From Promethearchaeota archaeon (GTDB taxonomy: Archaea > Asgardarchaeota > Lokiarchaeia > Sigynarchaeales > SOKP01), in contig JAEOTV010000163.1 of the NCBI GenBank assembly GCA_016839635.1, positions 1-17,453 of the forward strand: DNA of 17,453 nucleotides, in the 5' to 3' direction. The notes beneath the pieces are model-generated. The model was given only the letters and a program-made list of their open reading frames with translations, had not been told where the DNA came from and ran no database searches. The position numbers and the translations under genes were made by a program. Every line of letters starts with the position of its first letter. Position 1 is the first letter of the stretch. Of this stretch, positions 1 to 7,651 are shown piece by piece.

Positions 1-2
1 AA

Positions 3-7
3 GGAGG
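3..7 (+). promoter_or_regulatory. Shine-Dalgarno site for the TTG start at 18
   Basis: GGAGG, within AAGGAGGA at 1-8, sits 10 nt before TTG at 18. It decides the choice of the non-ATG start. The preceding frame reads K-E-D-E-stop (1-15), so this gene may directly follow an upstream gene that ends at base 15. Five codons are too few to call that gene. Confidence 0.7.
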
Positions 8-17
8 ATGAGTAAGT

Positions 18-1052
18 TTGAAAAATGAAAATATACAAATTGTGAATTCTATGTTTAAAAATCCTTTAAGTTTTCTTAAATTAGATACTCCTCAGACTTA
101 TAAAAACATGACAGTAATTCCTATTATTTTACAAGACGACAAATTTATTGATTTCATTAGTATTAAAGAAGCAGAAGAGTTAGAATTAATTGAGATTATT
201 GAAACAGATGCTGTTAGTCAACTGGAAGTTATAAACAAAAGTGATAAGCAGATCTTAATCCCATTCGGGATGACAGTTCATGGTGGAAAACAAGATAGAA
301 CAATTTGGGAGCCCATATTACTACCTGTAGGAGGAAAACAAAGTATTGTTAGTCATAATCCTGACCCTGTTAAACAAAAATATACAGTACCAGCTAAATG
401 CGTAGAACAATCAAGATGGAATTACACAAAAGGACGTGGATTTAAAACCTCAAATACTAGACTGCATCCTAATGTTGCTTATGAAGCTATTTCAGCAGCA
501 GGTCAAGGAGGTGTATGGAACGAGATCCAATCTCATAGAGCTGAGATGAACTATTCTCTTGGGGTGGCTCCTACTCAGAGTTATCTCGAAATGACAAAAG
601 AATCTGAAAAGGAGACTGAAGACTTCGTGAAGCAATTCAAAAACCTAGAACATCAATGTGGAATCGCAGTATTTATTAACGGTGAATTTATAGGGATTGA
701 ATTTTATGCAAACTCTGAAGTATGGAATACTATGAGTAATGATATACTCAAAGCATTTTCTATTGAAGCCTTAAGATTCAAAGATAAAACTCAACATAAA
801 GTAACTGAATATCATGAAGAATTTATAAAAATTTTAGGCAAATTAAGTTTTAATTATTCTGCTAGAGAGGGGATTGCTCTTGGTAATATAGTTGAATTTA
901 ATTCTGATGATAATAAATGGCGAGGGATTACTCTTGTTCATGAAAATAGCCTAGTACAGTTTTACTTGGTCTCAAAACGAGGAGGTTATCAAGAGAAGCC
1001 TCATTCAAATATAGAATTTCAAACAGTTATTAATCAACGATATGAAATCTAG
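18..1052 (+). CDS. ARPP-1 domain protein
   Basis: This 344-residue soluble protein resembles the ARPP-1 family (ARG and Rhodanese-Phosphatase-superfamily-associated Protein domain) along most of its length. What I see is an N-terminal stretch with PQTYKNMTVIPI (25-36), a GMTVHGGKQDR segment (84-94) equivalent to the family's G-x-x-x-x-G-x-K-Q-[ND]-R motif, and a CVEQSRW motif (128-134) equivalent to the conserved CVE-x-x-RW. No signal peptide or membrane segment is visible. The biochemical role of the family is not established. It is named for genomic association with ADP-ribosylglycohydrolases and phosphatases, none of which is seen nearby, so I assign no reaction. The start is TTG at 18, because a strong GGAGG at 3-7 lies 10 nt upstream. 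The first in-frame ATG (51) has no such site and would remove 11 residues. The gene is convergent with the next operon. Confidence 0.75.
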   Translation: MKNENIQIVNSMFKNPLSFLKLDTPQTYKNMTVIPIILQDDKFIDFISIKEAEELELIEIIETDAVSQLEVINKSDKQILIPFGMTVHGGKQDRTIWEPILLPVGGKQSIVSHNPDPVKQKYTVPAKCVEQSRWNYTKGRGFKTSNTRLHPNVAYEAISAAGQGGVWNEIQSHRAEMNYSLGVAPTQSYLEMTKESEKETEDFVKQFKNLEHQCGIAVFINGEFIGIEFYANSEVWNTMSNDILKAFSIEALRFKDKTQHKVTEYHEEFIKILGKLSFNYSAREGIALGNIVEFNSDDNKWRGITLVHENSLVQFYLVSKRGGYQEKPHSNIEFQTVINQRYEI

Positions 1053-1072
1053 TCTGAATATTTAATTTAACA

Positions 1073-1081
1073 TTTTTTTTT
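1073..1081 (+). terminator. Oligo-T terminator of the ARPP-1 gene
   Basis: A run of nine T lies 20 nt after the stop codon at 1052 and is followed by more T-rich sequence (to about 1088). No stem-loop is needed, since archaeal RNA polymerase terminates at U-runs. The run lies in the convergent junction with the minus-strand operon. Confidence 0.5.
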
Positions 1082-1134
1082 ATTATTTAAGGAAATTTTA
1101 AACTTAAACTTTTTCGAAAAACTTAGAAAAGAAT

Positions 1135-1142
1135 AAAAAAAA
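1135..1142 (-). terminator. Oligo-T terminator of the caspase operon
   Basis: A run of eight A on the plus strand reads as T8 on the minus strand. It lies 11 nt beyond the stop of the zinc-ribbon membrane protein. With the T9 of the opposing gene it makes a convergent double terminator. Confidence 0.5.
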
Positions 1143-1153
1143 GTAAATAAAAT

Positions 1154-1729
1154 TTAAGAATTAATAGTTTTTTCGGCTTTTTCTTCAGTTTCTTCAGATT
1201 TGTCTTTTTTTGAATTAATCTCGTCGATAAATTTTGCATAATATTCATTTAAAAAGTCGAATATCAGTGAATTTTTGTCTTTTCCTAATCCAATCATTAA
1301 ATAATCATTCAATTTAACTTTCTTTTTGGTTTTTGTTCTATATCTTATAATAGGTAAAATTACTGATAACGTAAACAAGCTAATACTTAGAAAAATTGAA
1401 AAGGTTAAAAAATATAAGATTGGACTTATAATTAATCCAAGTAGAGAAGAGATCAAGATTAATTTACCGCTTTTACTAGAAAAACCTGTTTTTATGTTGA
1501 TGTTTTTGGTACAATCATCACAAATTGGTAAATTTATAATGTAATCCTCTTTATAATCCTTAGTAGCTTCATAAGCTCCAAAAATAGTCCTACGATATCT
1601 ATTTTCTGTATCACTGCCACAAATAATACAAATTTTCGGAAAAAGGATATCTCTAGCAACTTGGAATTCGAGAGTACTACTTCTAATTCCTTGATCCTTA
1701 GGGTTTTTTGCTGTATTTCCGTAAGACAT
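1154..1729 (-). CDS. Zinc-ribbon two-TM membrane protein
   Basis: This 191-residue protein has no family I recognise. Two CxxC pairs, Cys34/Cys37 (CIIC) and Cys70/Cys73 (CDDC), look like a split zinc ribbon. Two hydrophobic segments follow (about 90-106 and 108-128), forming a membrane hairpin. The tail is charged, rich in Lys and Glu (about 171-188). With two TM helices and a basic stretch after the hairpin (RTKTKKKVK, 131-139), the likely topology is both ends in the cytoplasm. The ATG directly follows the TAA of the caspase-like gene with no intervening base. A GGGAGGG at 1738-1744, inside the last caspase codons, lies 8 nt upstream as a ribosome binding site. Expression is therefore expected to be coupled, which suggests a function with the caspase-like protein. 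The role itself is unknown, and the partnership is inference from context. Confidence 0.75.
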   Translation of the reverse strand: MSYGNTAKNPKDQGIRSSTLEFQVARDILFPKICIICGSDTENRYRRTIFGAYEATKDYKEDYIINLPICDDCTKNINIKTGFSSKSGKLILISSLLGLIISPILYFLTFSIFLSISLFTLSVILPIIRYRTKTKKKVKLNDYLMIGLGKDKNSLIFDFLNEYYAKFIDEINSKKDKSEETEEKAEKTINS

Positions 1730-4700
1730 TTATAATACCCTCCCGCAATTATAGCAGTATTTAGCTGTATATTTATTTAAACTTCCACATACACTACAAG
1801 TCTTCTGAGATGTAGGTTCATTTTGTGAACCAGAACTTGGACCAGAACTTGACGCGCCAATACCACGATTTAATGAATCAAGAAGTAATTTTTTTATTCG
1901 ACTATTCATGGGCTCGGGTACACCTAACATTAATGCACTAATCATAAAATCAAACCCTTTCTTAAAATCTCCTCTATTAATATAATCAAATGCCATATTA
2001 GCAATCATCAAGGCTTTTTTTCCCTCTGCAGAATAACTTGATTTTGCCGGAGGCATCCCATATAAAATGGAATCCCTTATTCTCTTGATATCCATTTGGC
2101 CTATTGGTGTACTGGGTCTAGTTTGGGTGGTATAAATTGGTTTAGATGGGGTGTAACGAGGTTTGTATCCATATGATGAGACTTTTGGTTTTGGTTTGGC
2201 CGTTTTCTTTACGTTAAGAATATTAAAAGCCTCTTGATCCCTCTTGATTGGAAATTTCCCTTTTGATCTTTTTTCTTCTTTCTTACTTTTTCCTTTAATG
2301 ACTTGAGTGTAAACAGCATAAGACCCTGTACATGCAATTACTATACCACCTGCGATGTTTAAAAACACTGTTGTTAAAGATATTCTTGGATCTAAAGGAT
2401 CAGTACCCCAAGCTACTTCAAGCCCATCTGAATATCCATCTCCATCAGTATCGAATTCTGTAGGAAGAGTTCTATATATACTCACTTCTATTCCATCTTT
2501 TAATCCATCTTTATCGGTATCTGGATCAATTGGATTTGTTTGAAGAATAAATTCATTAATATTGTCTAATCCATCATTGTCTTCATCCGAGTAGGCATCA
2601 TTTGCCATGATATTTAAACCATATGTATATTCCCAGTTATCTGGCATAAAATCATGATCAGAATCTTGATCATTGGCATAGCAACCTAACTGACATTCTA
2701 GGAGATTACTCAATCCATCACTATCATAGTCTAAGTTGGCATCATCCACAAATAGGTTTAAATCATTATCATATTCATATCCATCAGGCATATGATCGTC
2801 ATCAGAATCTGAATCATTTGCATATGATCCTATTTGGAACTCTAATAGATTAATTAATCCATCGCCATCATAATCAAAGCTTGAATCATCAATAAGTGGA
2901 TCTAAATTATTATTAATTTCATAACCATCTTCAATACCATCCCCCTCCGTATCTGGATTTGTAGCATTTGTTAGGTATATTATTATCTCTTCATAATCGG
3001 TTAATTGATCCGCATCTGTGTCTTCTAATATGGGGCTCGTATTAAACGAATTAACTTCTTCTCCATCAAATAGTCCATCATTATCTGTATCGTTGTCTTG
3101 AGGATTAGCAAGATTGTAAAATTCATCGAGATTAGTTAAAGCGTCCGAATCTGCATCATCAAGAGAATCATCACTTGTTAAATTTAGACTGTATGTGTAT
3201 TCCCAACCATCAGGCATCAAATCACCATCAGAATCTGTATTATTTGGAAATGATCCAATCTGATATTCGATTAAATTACTAATTCCATCCATATCATCAT
3301 CATCATTAGCGTCATTTGTTAAAGGATCCAATCCATATTGAACTTCATAACCATCTGGAAGGAAATCTGAATCCGTGTCACTATTATTTGCCATGGTTCC
3401 TATTAAAAATTCATCTATATTGCTTAATCCATCATTATCATAATCTAGAGACGTATCATCCACCAACGGGTCTAGTTCATTATTAACTTCATAACCATCA
3501 TCCATACCATCCCCATCTGTATCTTGATCCAATGGATCTGTTGTAAAAATCCAAACCTCATCTCCATCAGATACACCATCATTATCGGTATCTGGATCCA
3601 CAGCATCAGTCAAATAAATTAATAGCTCATCTCCATCTGACAACCCATCATTATCTGTATCATTCGAAGCGGGATTCATATTTGAATTAAACTCAAATCC
3701 ATCAGAGAGTCCATCATTATCTGTATCATTTATCTCTGGATCTAAGCCCATCATTATTTCGAAAGCATCATCTAAAGAATCAGAGTCGGTATCCTCTGAA
3801 TATGTTTCATTCAAGATAATAACTCTATTACCACTGATTTTCGCATAAATTCCATATCCTGTTAAACCTGAAAAACCATCTAATTGAAGATCTCCTGAAT
3901 AACTTCCAAATCCTGTGTTTGAAGCGGGTGTAAAGGTTAGATCTGACACAGTATAATTCATACCCTGTGAATTGTTACACACTACAAGTTTTAATTCTTC
4001 GAGTAACCCAGTTCCATGCATGTTAAAAGAATATGATAATGAATTTCCAATTGGGACCAAAGATAGAGCCCCAAAAGCAGTACTTAAAACAGATTGTCCA
4101 GATATTCCATCATATTCTTGAGGATGGTGTGTATAACCTAATGATCCTGAATATGATACAGTATTTGAATATGCATAAGAATAACATTCTTCCATTGATC
4201 TAACACCATCTCCATTGGAATCAGTTGCTAAATTTATTGAGTCTAGAAAATAATTAGTAAAAACACCATGTTGTAAAGTAGGGTCCTCTAAGCTAAATTC
4301 TTCATCGTCACAGGCAGTCATAATATATCTACCAACATCTTGAACTTCAGGAATAATTCCTCCCGAATGACAGGAATCAGTTATTATATATTTTTCTGCA
4401 GCATTCATTGCATCCAATCTTGTATTAATAAGACTATCTAGATAGTAATTACTTGGTGTGGAAGGTATTGAATCATAGGAACATAAGTAATGAGTACCAT
4501 CATAAGTCATTACTTCATACCTATCTATACTGAATCCCCACTCGGTAATAGAATAATCAGAAATTAATCTAATGTATATTCTATTATCACTAAGTAGAGG
4601 GATCCAACCTGACCAAAAACCAGTACTATATCCTGAATAACCTTCATAAACATAATCATAGACTATATCAGAATCTCCTAAGTATACCCAATCATAGTCA

Positions 4701-5275
4701 TACTCAGTGTCAAAATGATCAAAATATACTCTTATGTAGGCAGCATTAGGATGATAAATACTCCAAGTATTATCATAGTAATTAGGATAAGGATGGGGAG
4801 AATCAATTGAATAAAAGTGTATACCATCATTAACAACATCAGCACCCCCATGTCCAGAATAGTAAAAGAAAAATATATCATCTTGGGTTATTTGTGCAGT
4901 AATATCATTAAAAGCTGAATTAATCTCCGCTTTTGTAGCTGTTGAATCTTGTAGATATATGATGTTTTCTGGTTTAAAATTGTACTCATTTATCAACATA
5001 GAATATATATCTTGAGCATCATCATCACAATAAGACAGATCACTTGTAGAACCAGGATAATCAGAAATTCCAATCACAATAGCATAAGCATTTTTTGGTG
5101 GTAATGGAGCTGAAGTCTCAAGATTCTTATATGGTTGTTCAACAATTTTATCATCGCGCTCTACAGGTCCATTTGTTCTAAAATTGCTTAAATTCAAGTT
5201 ATAAATATTTGTTGAAAAAATGTAAACCCCCAAACAAAATAAAACAAATATAATCAGACTTTTTTTATATTTCAT
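1730..5275 (-). CDS. Surface caspase-like (C14) protein with nested CUB and TSP3 repeats
   Basis: This 1181-residue protein has these parts in order. Residues 6-21 form a hydrophobic signal or anchor segment after MKYKKS. Residues 62-405 form a caspase/metacaspase-like domain, with catalytic His142 in YYSGHGG and Cys302 in TDSCHSGG. An insertion between them (about 175-258) resembles a CUB domain. An EF-hand-type loop lies at 352-363 (D-x-N-x-D-G...E-E). A beta-rich domain spans about 408-490. About 20 thrombospondin-type-3 repeats (DxDxDGLxDGxE) fill 495-963. A TM helix follows (967-990), then a Lys/Pro/Tyr-rich linker, a helical region (1060-1137) and a C-terminal zinc ribbon (Cys1160, 1163, 1174, 1177). 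Predicted topology is catalysis outside and zinc ribbon inside. The start has GAGG at 5286-5289, 10 nt upstream. It is the first gene of an operon with the zinc-ribbon membrane protein. Both catalytic residues are present, so activity is plausible. The substrate and any role in cell death or signalling are unknown. Confidence 0.9.
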   Translation of the reverse strand: MKYKKSLIIFVLFCLGVYIFSTNIYNLNLSNFRTNGPVERDDKIVEQPYKNLETSAPLPPKNAYAIVIGISDYPGSTSDLSYCDDDAQDIYSMLINEYNFKPENIIYLQDSTATKAEINSAFNDITAQITQDDIFFFYYSGHGGADVVNDGIHFYSIDSPHPYPNYYDNTWSIYHPNAAYIRVYFDHFDTEYDYDWVYLGDSDIVYDYVYEGYSGYSTGFWSGWIPLLSDNRIYIRLISDYSITEWGFSIDRYEVMTYDGTHYLCSYDSIPSTPSNYYLDSLINTRLDAMNAAEKYIITDSCHSGGIIPEVQDVGRYIMTACDDEEFSLEDPTLQHGVFTNYFLDSINLATDSNGDGVRSMEECYSYAYSNTVSYSGSLGYTHHPQEYDGISGQSVLSTAFGALSLVPIGNSLSYSFNMHGTGLLEELKLVVCNNSQGMNYTVSDLTFTPASNTGFGSYSGDLQLDGFSGLTGYGIYAKISGNRVIILNETYSEDTDSDSLDDAFEIMMGLDPEINDTDNDGLSDGFEFNSNMNPASNDTDNDGLSDGDELLIYLTDAVDPDTDNDGVSDGDEVWIFTTDPLDQDTDGDGMDDGYEVNNELDPLVDDTSLDYDNDGLSNIDEFLIGTMANNSDTDSDFLPDGYEVQYGLDPLTNDANDDDDMDGISNLIEYQIGSFPNNTDSDGDLMPDGWEYTYSLNLTSDDSLDDADSDALTNLDEFYNLANPQDNDTDNDGLFDGEEVNSFNTSPILEDTDADQLTDYEEIIIYLTNATNPDTEGDGIEDGYEINNNLDPLIDDSSFDYDGDGLINLLEFQIGSYANDSDSDDDHMPDGYEYDNDLNLFVDDANLDYDSDGLSNLLECQLGCYANDQDSDHDFMPDNWEYTYGLNIMANDAYSDEDNDGLDNINEFILQTNPIDPDTDKDGLKDGIEVSIYRTLPTEFDTDGDGYSDGLEVAWGTDPLDPRISLTTVFLNIAGGIVIACTGSYAVYTQVIKGKSKKEEKRSKGKFPIKRDQEAFNILNVKKTAKPKPKVSSYGYKPRYTPSKPIYTTQTRPSTPIGQMDIKRIRDSILYGMPPAKSSYSAEGKKALMIANMAFDYINRGDFKKGFDFMISALMLGVPEPMNSRIKKLLLDSLNRGIGASSSGPSSGSQNEPTSQKTCSVCGSLNKYTAKYCYNCGRVL
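2387..3796 (-). repeat. About 20 TSP3-type repeats encoded in the caspase-like gene
   Basis: Residues 494-963 consist of roughly 20 acidic repeats built on D-x-D-x-D-G-x-x-D/N-G-x-E, the thrombospondin type 3 calcium-binding pattern. Counting from the first, repeats 5-10 and 13-18 alternate between a longer type (about 26 residues, with MPDGYE or DDGYE) and a shorter type (about 22 residues, with LSNLLEF and AN-x-x-D). This gives a roughly 48-residue (144-bp) higher-order unit repeated six times in two runs. Repeats 1-4, 11-12 and 19-20 are plain units. The region is expected to be a stiff, Ca2+-loaded extracellular stalk. Confidence 0.85.
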
Positions 5276-5285
5276 AATGTTTTTT

Positions 5286-5289
5286 CCTC
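5286..5289 (-). promoter_or_regulatory. Shine-Dalgarno site of the caspase-like gene
   Basis: Minus-strand GAGG lies 10 nt before the ATG at 5275-5273 and supports this start. Confidence 0.5.
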
Positions 5290-5360
5290 AATTTTTGAAA
5301 TTCCTTTTTTTTGGATTTTTGGATTTTAAGAATTAATGTCAAGTATTAATAGGTTTTTTA

Positions 5361-5377
5361 TTTTATATAAAACCTTT
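5361..5377 (-). promoter_or_regulatory. Candidate TATA/BRE promoter of the caspase operon
   Basis: The minus strand reads CAAAGG followed by TTTTATATAAAA, a good archaeal BRE plus TATA box. It would place the start of transcription near 5340 and give a leader of about 65 nt containing the GAGG site. The assignment rests on pattern and position only. Confidence 0.5.
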
Positions 5378-5648
5378 GATTGAATATTTCAGATAGACAC
5401 AACTCGAGTCTTTTAAACTATTAATAATCTCATGGACTATTCTTTTAAGTTTATTTCTTTAATATTTCTGTTTAACGGAGGAACTTTCTTATCACAATTT
5501 TTAGGATTTTATACCAATATATGTTTTTGTTGTCAAAATATTGTTTGTCGTTATAATAGAACAAAATCATAGAAATTCTAAAAACTATAAAAATATTGAA
5601 TTTTTTATTAATGTGCGGGATAGCAAATAAGAACTAATTAATAGAAAT

Positions 5649-5660
5649 GTTTTTAAAAAC
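5649..5660 (+). promoter_or_regulatory. Candidate TATA box of the longin gene
   Basis: GTTTTTAAAAAC is a perfect 12-bp palindrome with a TATA-like core, about 50 nt before ATG 5705. Transcription would begin near 5680 and leave a short leader. No Shine-Dalgarno sequence is seen before the ATG. The symmetry could also reflect a regulator site. Confidence 0.3.
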
Positions 5661-5704
5661 GTCCTTTCAATTCAGTATTAAGAATATTGGTTTATAAGAT
5701 TTAA

Positions 5705-7078
5705 ATGGTATATTTTCAGATTAGTCCTGTTGGATTTGATTGCGGAACGGATAAAAATAATTGTGAGAGATATCCAGATTTCTGTAAGGAGTGCGTTAAA
5801 GCTCAACTTGAAAAATATGGATTAAATCTTAATCATAACTTGAAATTTACGATTATTGATTCTGAAGAAAAACGTATTCAAATGTTTCAAGATCTAATCT
5901 GGCAGAAATTTTTAGATGTTTTAAACATAAAACACATTTTATTAATGGCAAAAGAATCTGGATTAGCATTAGTTGATTATCCTATTTCAGGAGCGGGGGT
6001 AAATACTGGATTAATAACAGGGTTTATTCAAGCAAATATAACATTCTCAGAATCGAGTAATTCTTCAAATAATAATGGAAATAATGGAGCAAGTTATCAA
6101 TTCTATGAGTTTCAATATGAGACATTTAATATTTTGCTTAAAAATGGCCAATTTATACGAATTTGTTTAGTTTTAGATCATAAAGCTTCTGATAGCTTGA
6201 AAACTCTTGTAACTGAATTTTTAAGCGATTATGAGAGTATCTTTCTTGATAAAATTGGAGAACATGTAAGAAAAGGGAAGATGCATTTCGAAGAGACTCT
6301 TGATTTCATCATAGACACTTTTAATGTTAGACTAGTTTTTCCCATGGTTCTAACCCACACATTATTACCAGATGAATTAGGTTTAATTCAAAAAAATCCT
6401 ATTCAAAAAGCAATAATGGATTTTGCAAAGGCATTATTAGATTCAAAAGCATTCTTTTTTATTATCAACTTAATTGATGAAGTTCAAAAAATAGTTCACA
6501 TCGACGCAAATAAGATACTTTATGAGGTTTACAAACTTATAGAAAAAAATATAATTATCCCAACTACAATTGAAACTGCTGAAGACACAATTAGTAATTT
6601 CCAAGAATCAAGAGCAGTAAGAGTAGCTAGTAACGAATTAATCTCATCAATAATTACAAATAATGATGCTATAAATGACTTGAAAGAAAGAGCAAAACAT
6701 ATGAATGAAGAAGAAGTTAGATCATCTATAACTTCTTATATTCGAAAAGCTGAAACTGCCGAAAAAGGCTTAGCTTATAAAGAAGCACAAAAAGAATATG
6801 AGATGGCTCTTTATTTAGCCTCAGGTTTTGATTATAAAGAGGAAGTAGGGAAAATTTCGTTCATGATTCTAGAACTTGATAAAAAGATTAAAGAACTGGA
6901 ACTAGAATATGCCTTAAAAGTAGGAGAAAAAGCTGAGAAAAAAAAGGATTACATCAAAGCTATTAATTATTATCAACAAGGATTAAAAATTCTAAACGAT
7001 GTTCAAGACCTTAATGGTAATGAATCTCAAATGAGAAAATTAAAGAAAAAGATTACAAACCTCCAAAAGCATTTATAA
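5705..7078 (+). CDS. Longin-type protein with winged-helix-like and TPR regions
   Basis: This 457-residue soluble protein opens with four cysteines (13, 20, 27, 30; C-x6-C-x6-C-x2-C), a possible zinc site. Residues about 65-200 resemble the longin/roadblock-like proteins expanded in Asgard archaea: a VLNIKHILLMAKESGLALVDY strand pattern, GLITGFIQANITF, then YEFQYETFNILLKNGQFIRI and a long helix SLKTLVTEFLSDYESIFLDK. The middle (about 225-295), including IDANKILYEVYKLIEKNIII, looks like a winged-helix fold. The C-terminal third is helical, with two TPR-like hairpins (about 346-380 and 400-435) rich in Lys and Glu. Longin domains act in trafficking and as small-GTPase regulators in eukaryotes, so a GTPase-linked scaffold is a reasonable inference. 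No GTPase gene is in the window. A low-complexity Ser/Asn/Gly loop (117-129) interrupts the longin part. The last six bases overlap the convergent iorB. Confidence 0.65.
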   Translation: MVYFQISPVGFDCGTDKNNCERYPDFCKECVKAQLEKYGLNLNHNLKFTIIDSEEKRIQMFQDLIWQKFLDVLNIKHILLMAKESGLALVDYPISGAGVNTGLITGFIQANITFSESSNSSNNNGNNGASYQFYEFQYETFNILLKNGQFIRICLVLDHKASDSLKTLVTEFLSDYESIFLDKIGEHVRKGKMHFEETLDFIIDTFNVRLVFPMVLTHTLLPDELGLIQKNPIQKAIMDFAKALLDSKAFFFIINLIDEVQKIVHIDANKILYEVYKLIEKNIIIPTTIETAEDTISNFQESRAVRVASNELISSIITNNDAINDLKERAKHMNEEEVRSSITSYIRKAETAEKGLAYKEAQKEYEMALYLASGFDYKEEVGKISFMILELDKKIKELELEYALKVGEKAEKKKDYIKAINYYQQGLKILNDVQDLNGNESQMRKLKKKITNLQKHL

Positions 7079-7651
7079 ATTCCACCCTTCATTGAATGCT
7101 TTTAAATTTAGTTCTAAAATCGTTCCTGAAAAATTATATCTTATGGACTCTTCAAGAATTTCCTTATTTAAAGGTAGGAATTTTGTAATGTAACCTATTA
7201 TAACACTATTCATAGTTTTCTGATTTCCTGTTTGCTTTTCTGCTATTTTCATAGCAGGGATGAAATAAATATTATCTGAACTCTCATATAAAATATTTAA
7301 TAAATCTTGGATGGAAGGGTATTCTATACCAAGAATGGGTTTTTCATAAGTAGATATTATTAGTAGAGTGCTTTTATCTGGTTTAGCAAATTTTAATACA
7401 TTAAAAATGGTACTCTCTTCCAATGAAATTATCATATCCGCAGTTCCAACCATTGGTATTGGAGCATTTAATTTATTGCCAAATCGAAGGAAGCAAGTCA
7501 CATTACCACCTCTTTGGCTAAGACCATGAGTCTCAGAAGTTATTACTTCATACCCATTAATCATTAAGGCATTTCCTAGAATCTGCAATAATTTTATTAA
7601 ACCTTGTCCACCTAAGCCACTAATCACTATAGTATAGGTATCTAAACTCAT
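7073..7651 (-). CDS. iorB: Indolepyruvate:ferredoxin oxidoreductase subunit beta
   Basis: This 192-residue protein matches the gamma/beta domain of the 2-oxoacid:ferredoxin oxidoreductase family. It has ISGLGGQGLIKLLQILGNAL near the N-terminus (10-29), then SETHGLSQRGGNVTCFLRFG (39-58) and PMVGTADMIISLEE (66-79). It is the small partner of IorA, the pair that oxidises indolepyruvate and other aryl-pyruvates with CoA to aryl-acetyl-CoA, CO2 and reduced ferredoxin. Its length is usual for IorB. The ATG overlaps the IorA stop as ATGA, and a GAGGTG at 7657-7662 lies 5 nt upstream, so the two are translationally coupled. Its tail overlaps the convergent longin gene by six bases (7073-7078), which leaves no room for a separate terminator. 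Confidence 0.93.
   Translation of the reverse strand: MSLDTYTIVISGLGGQGLIKLLQILGNALMINGYEVITSETHGLSQRGGNVTCFLRFGNKLNAPIPMVGTADMIISLEESTIFNVLKFAKPDKSTLLIISTYEKPILGIEYPSIQDLLNILYESSDNIYFIPAMKIAEKQTGNQKTMNSVIIGYITKFLPLNKEILEESIRYNFSGTILELNLKAFNEGWNL

Larger units (their letters stand above)
5276..5704. other. 429-bp AT-rich divergent intergenic region
   Basis: This is the space between the diverging caspase-like and longin genes. It holds the caspase promoter (5361-5377) and a candidate promoter for the longin gene: a palindromic TATA-like GTTTTTAAAAAC at 5649-5660. A 46-codon open frame (5432-5572, plus strand) has a cysteine-rich end (CFCC and a later Cys) but no ribosome binding site, so I do not call it. 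No tRNA, stable hairpin or repeat array is evident. Confidence 0.6.

Noticed and set aside
1..15. End of an upstream gene (K-E-D-E-stop)
   Set aside because: Five codons cannot support a call. It is noted only as a possible operon partner left of the window.
5432..5572. 46-codon plus-strand frame with a cysteine-rich end in the 429-bp intergenic region
   Set aside because: It has no ribosome binding site and no recognisable domain, and lies in AT-rich DNA where such frames arise by chance. Conservation in relatives would be needed.
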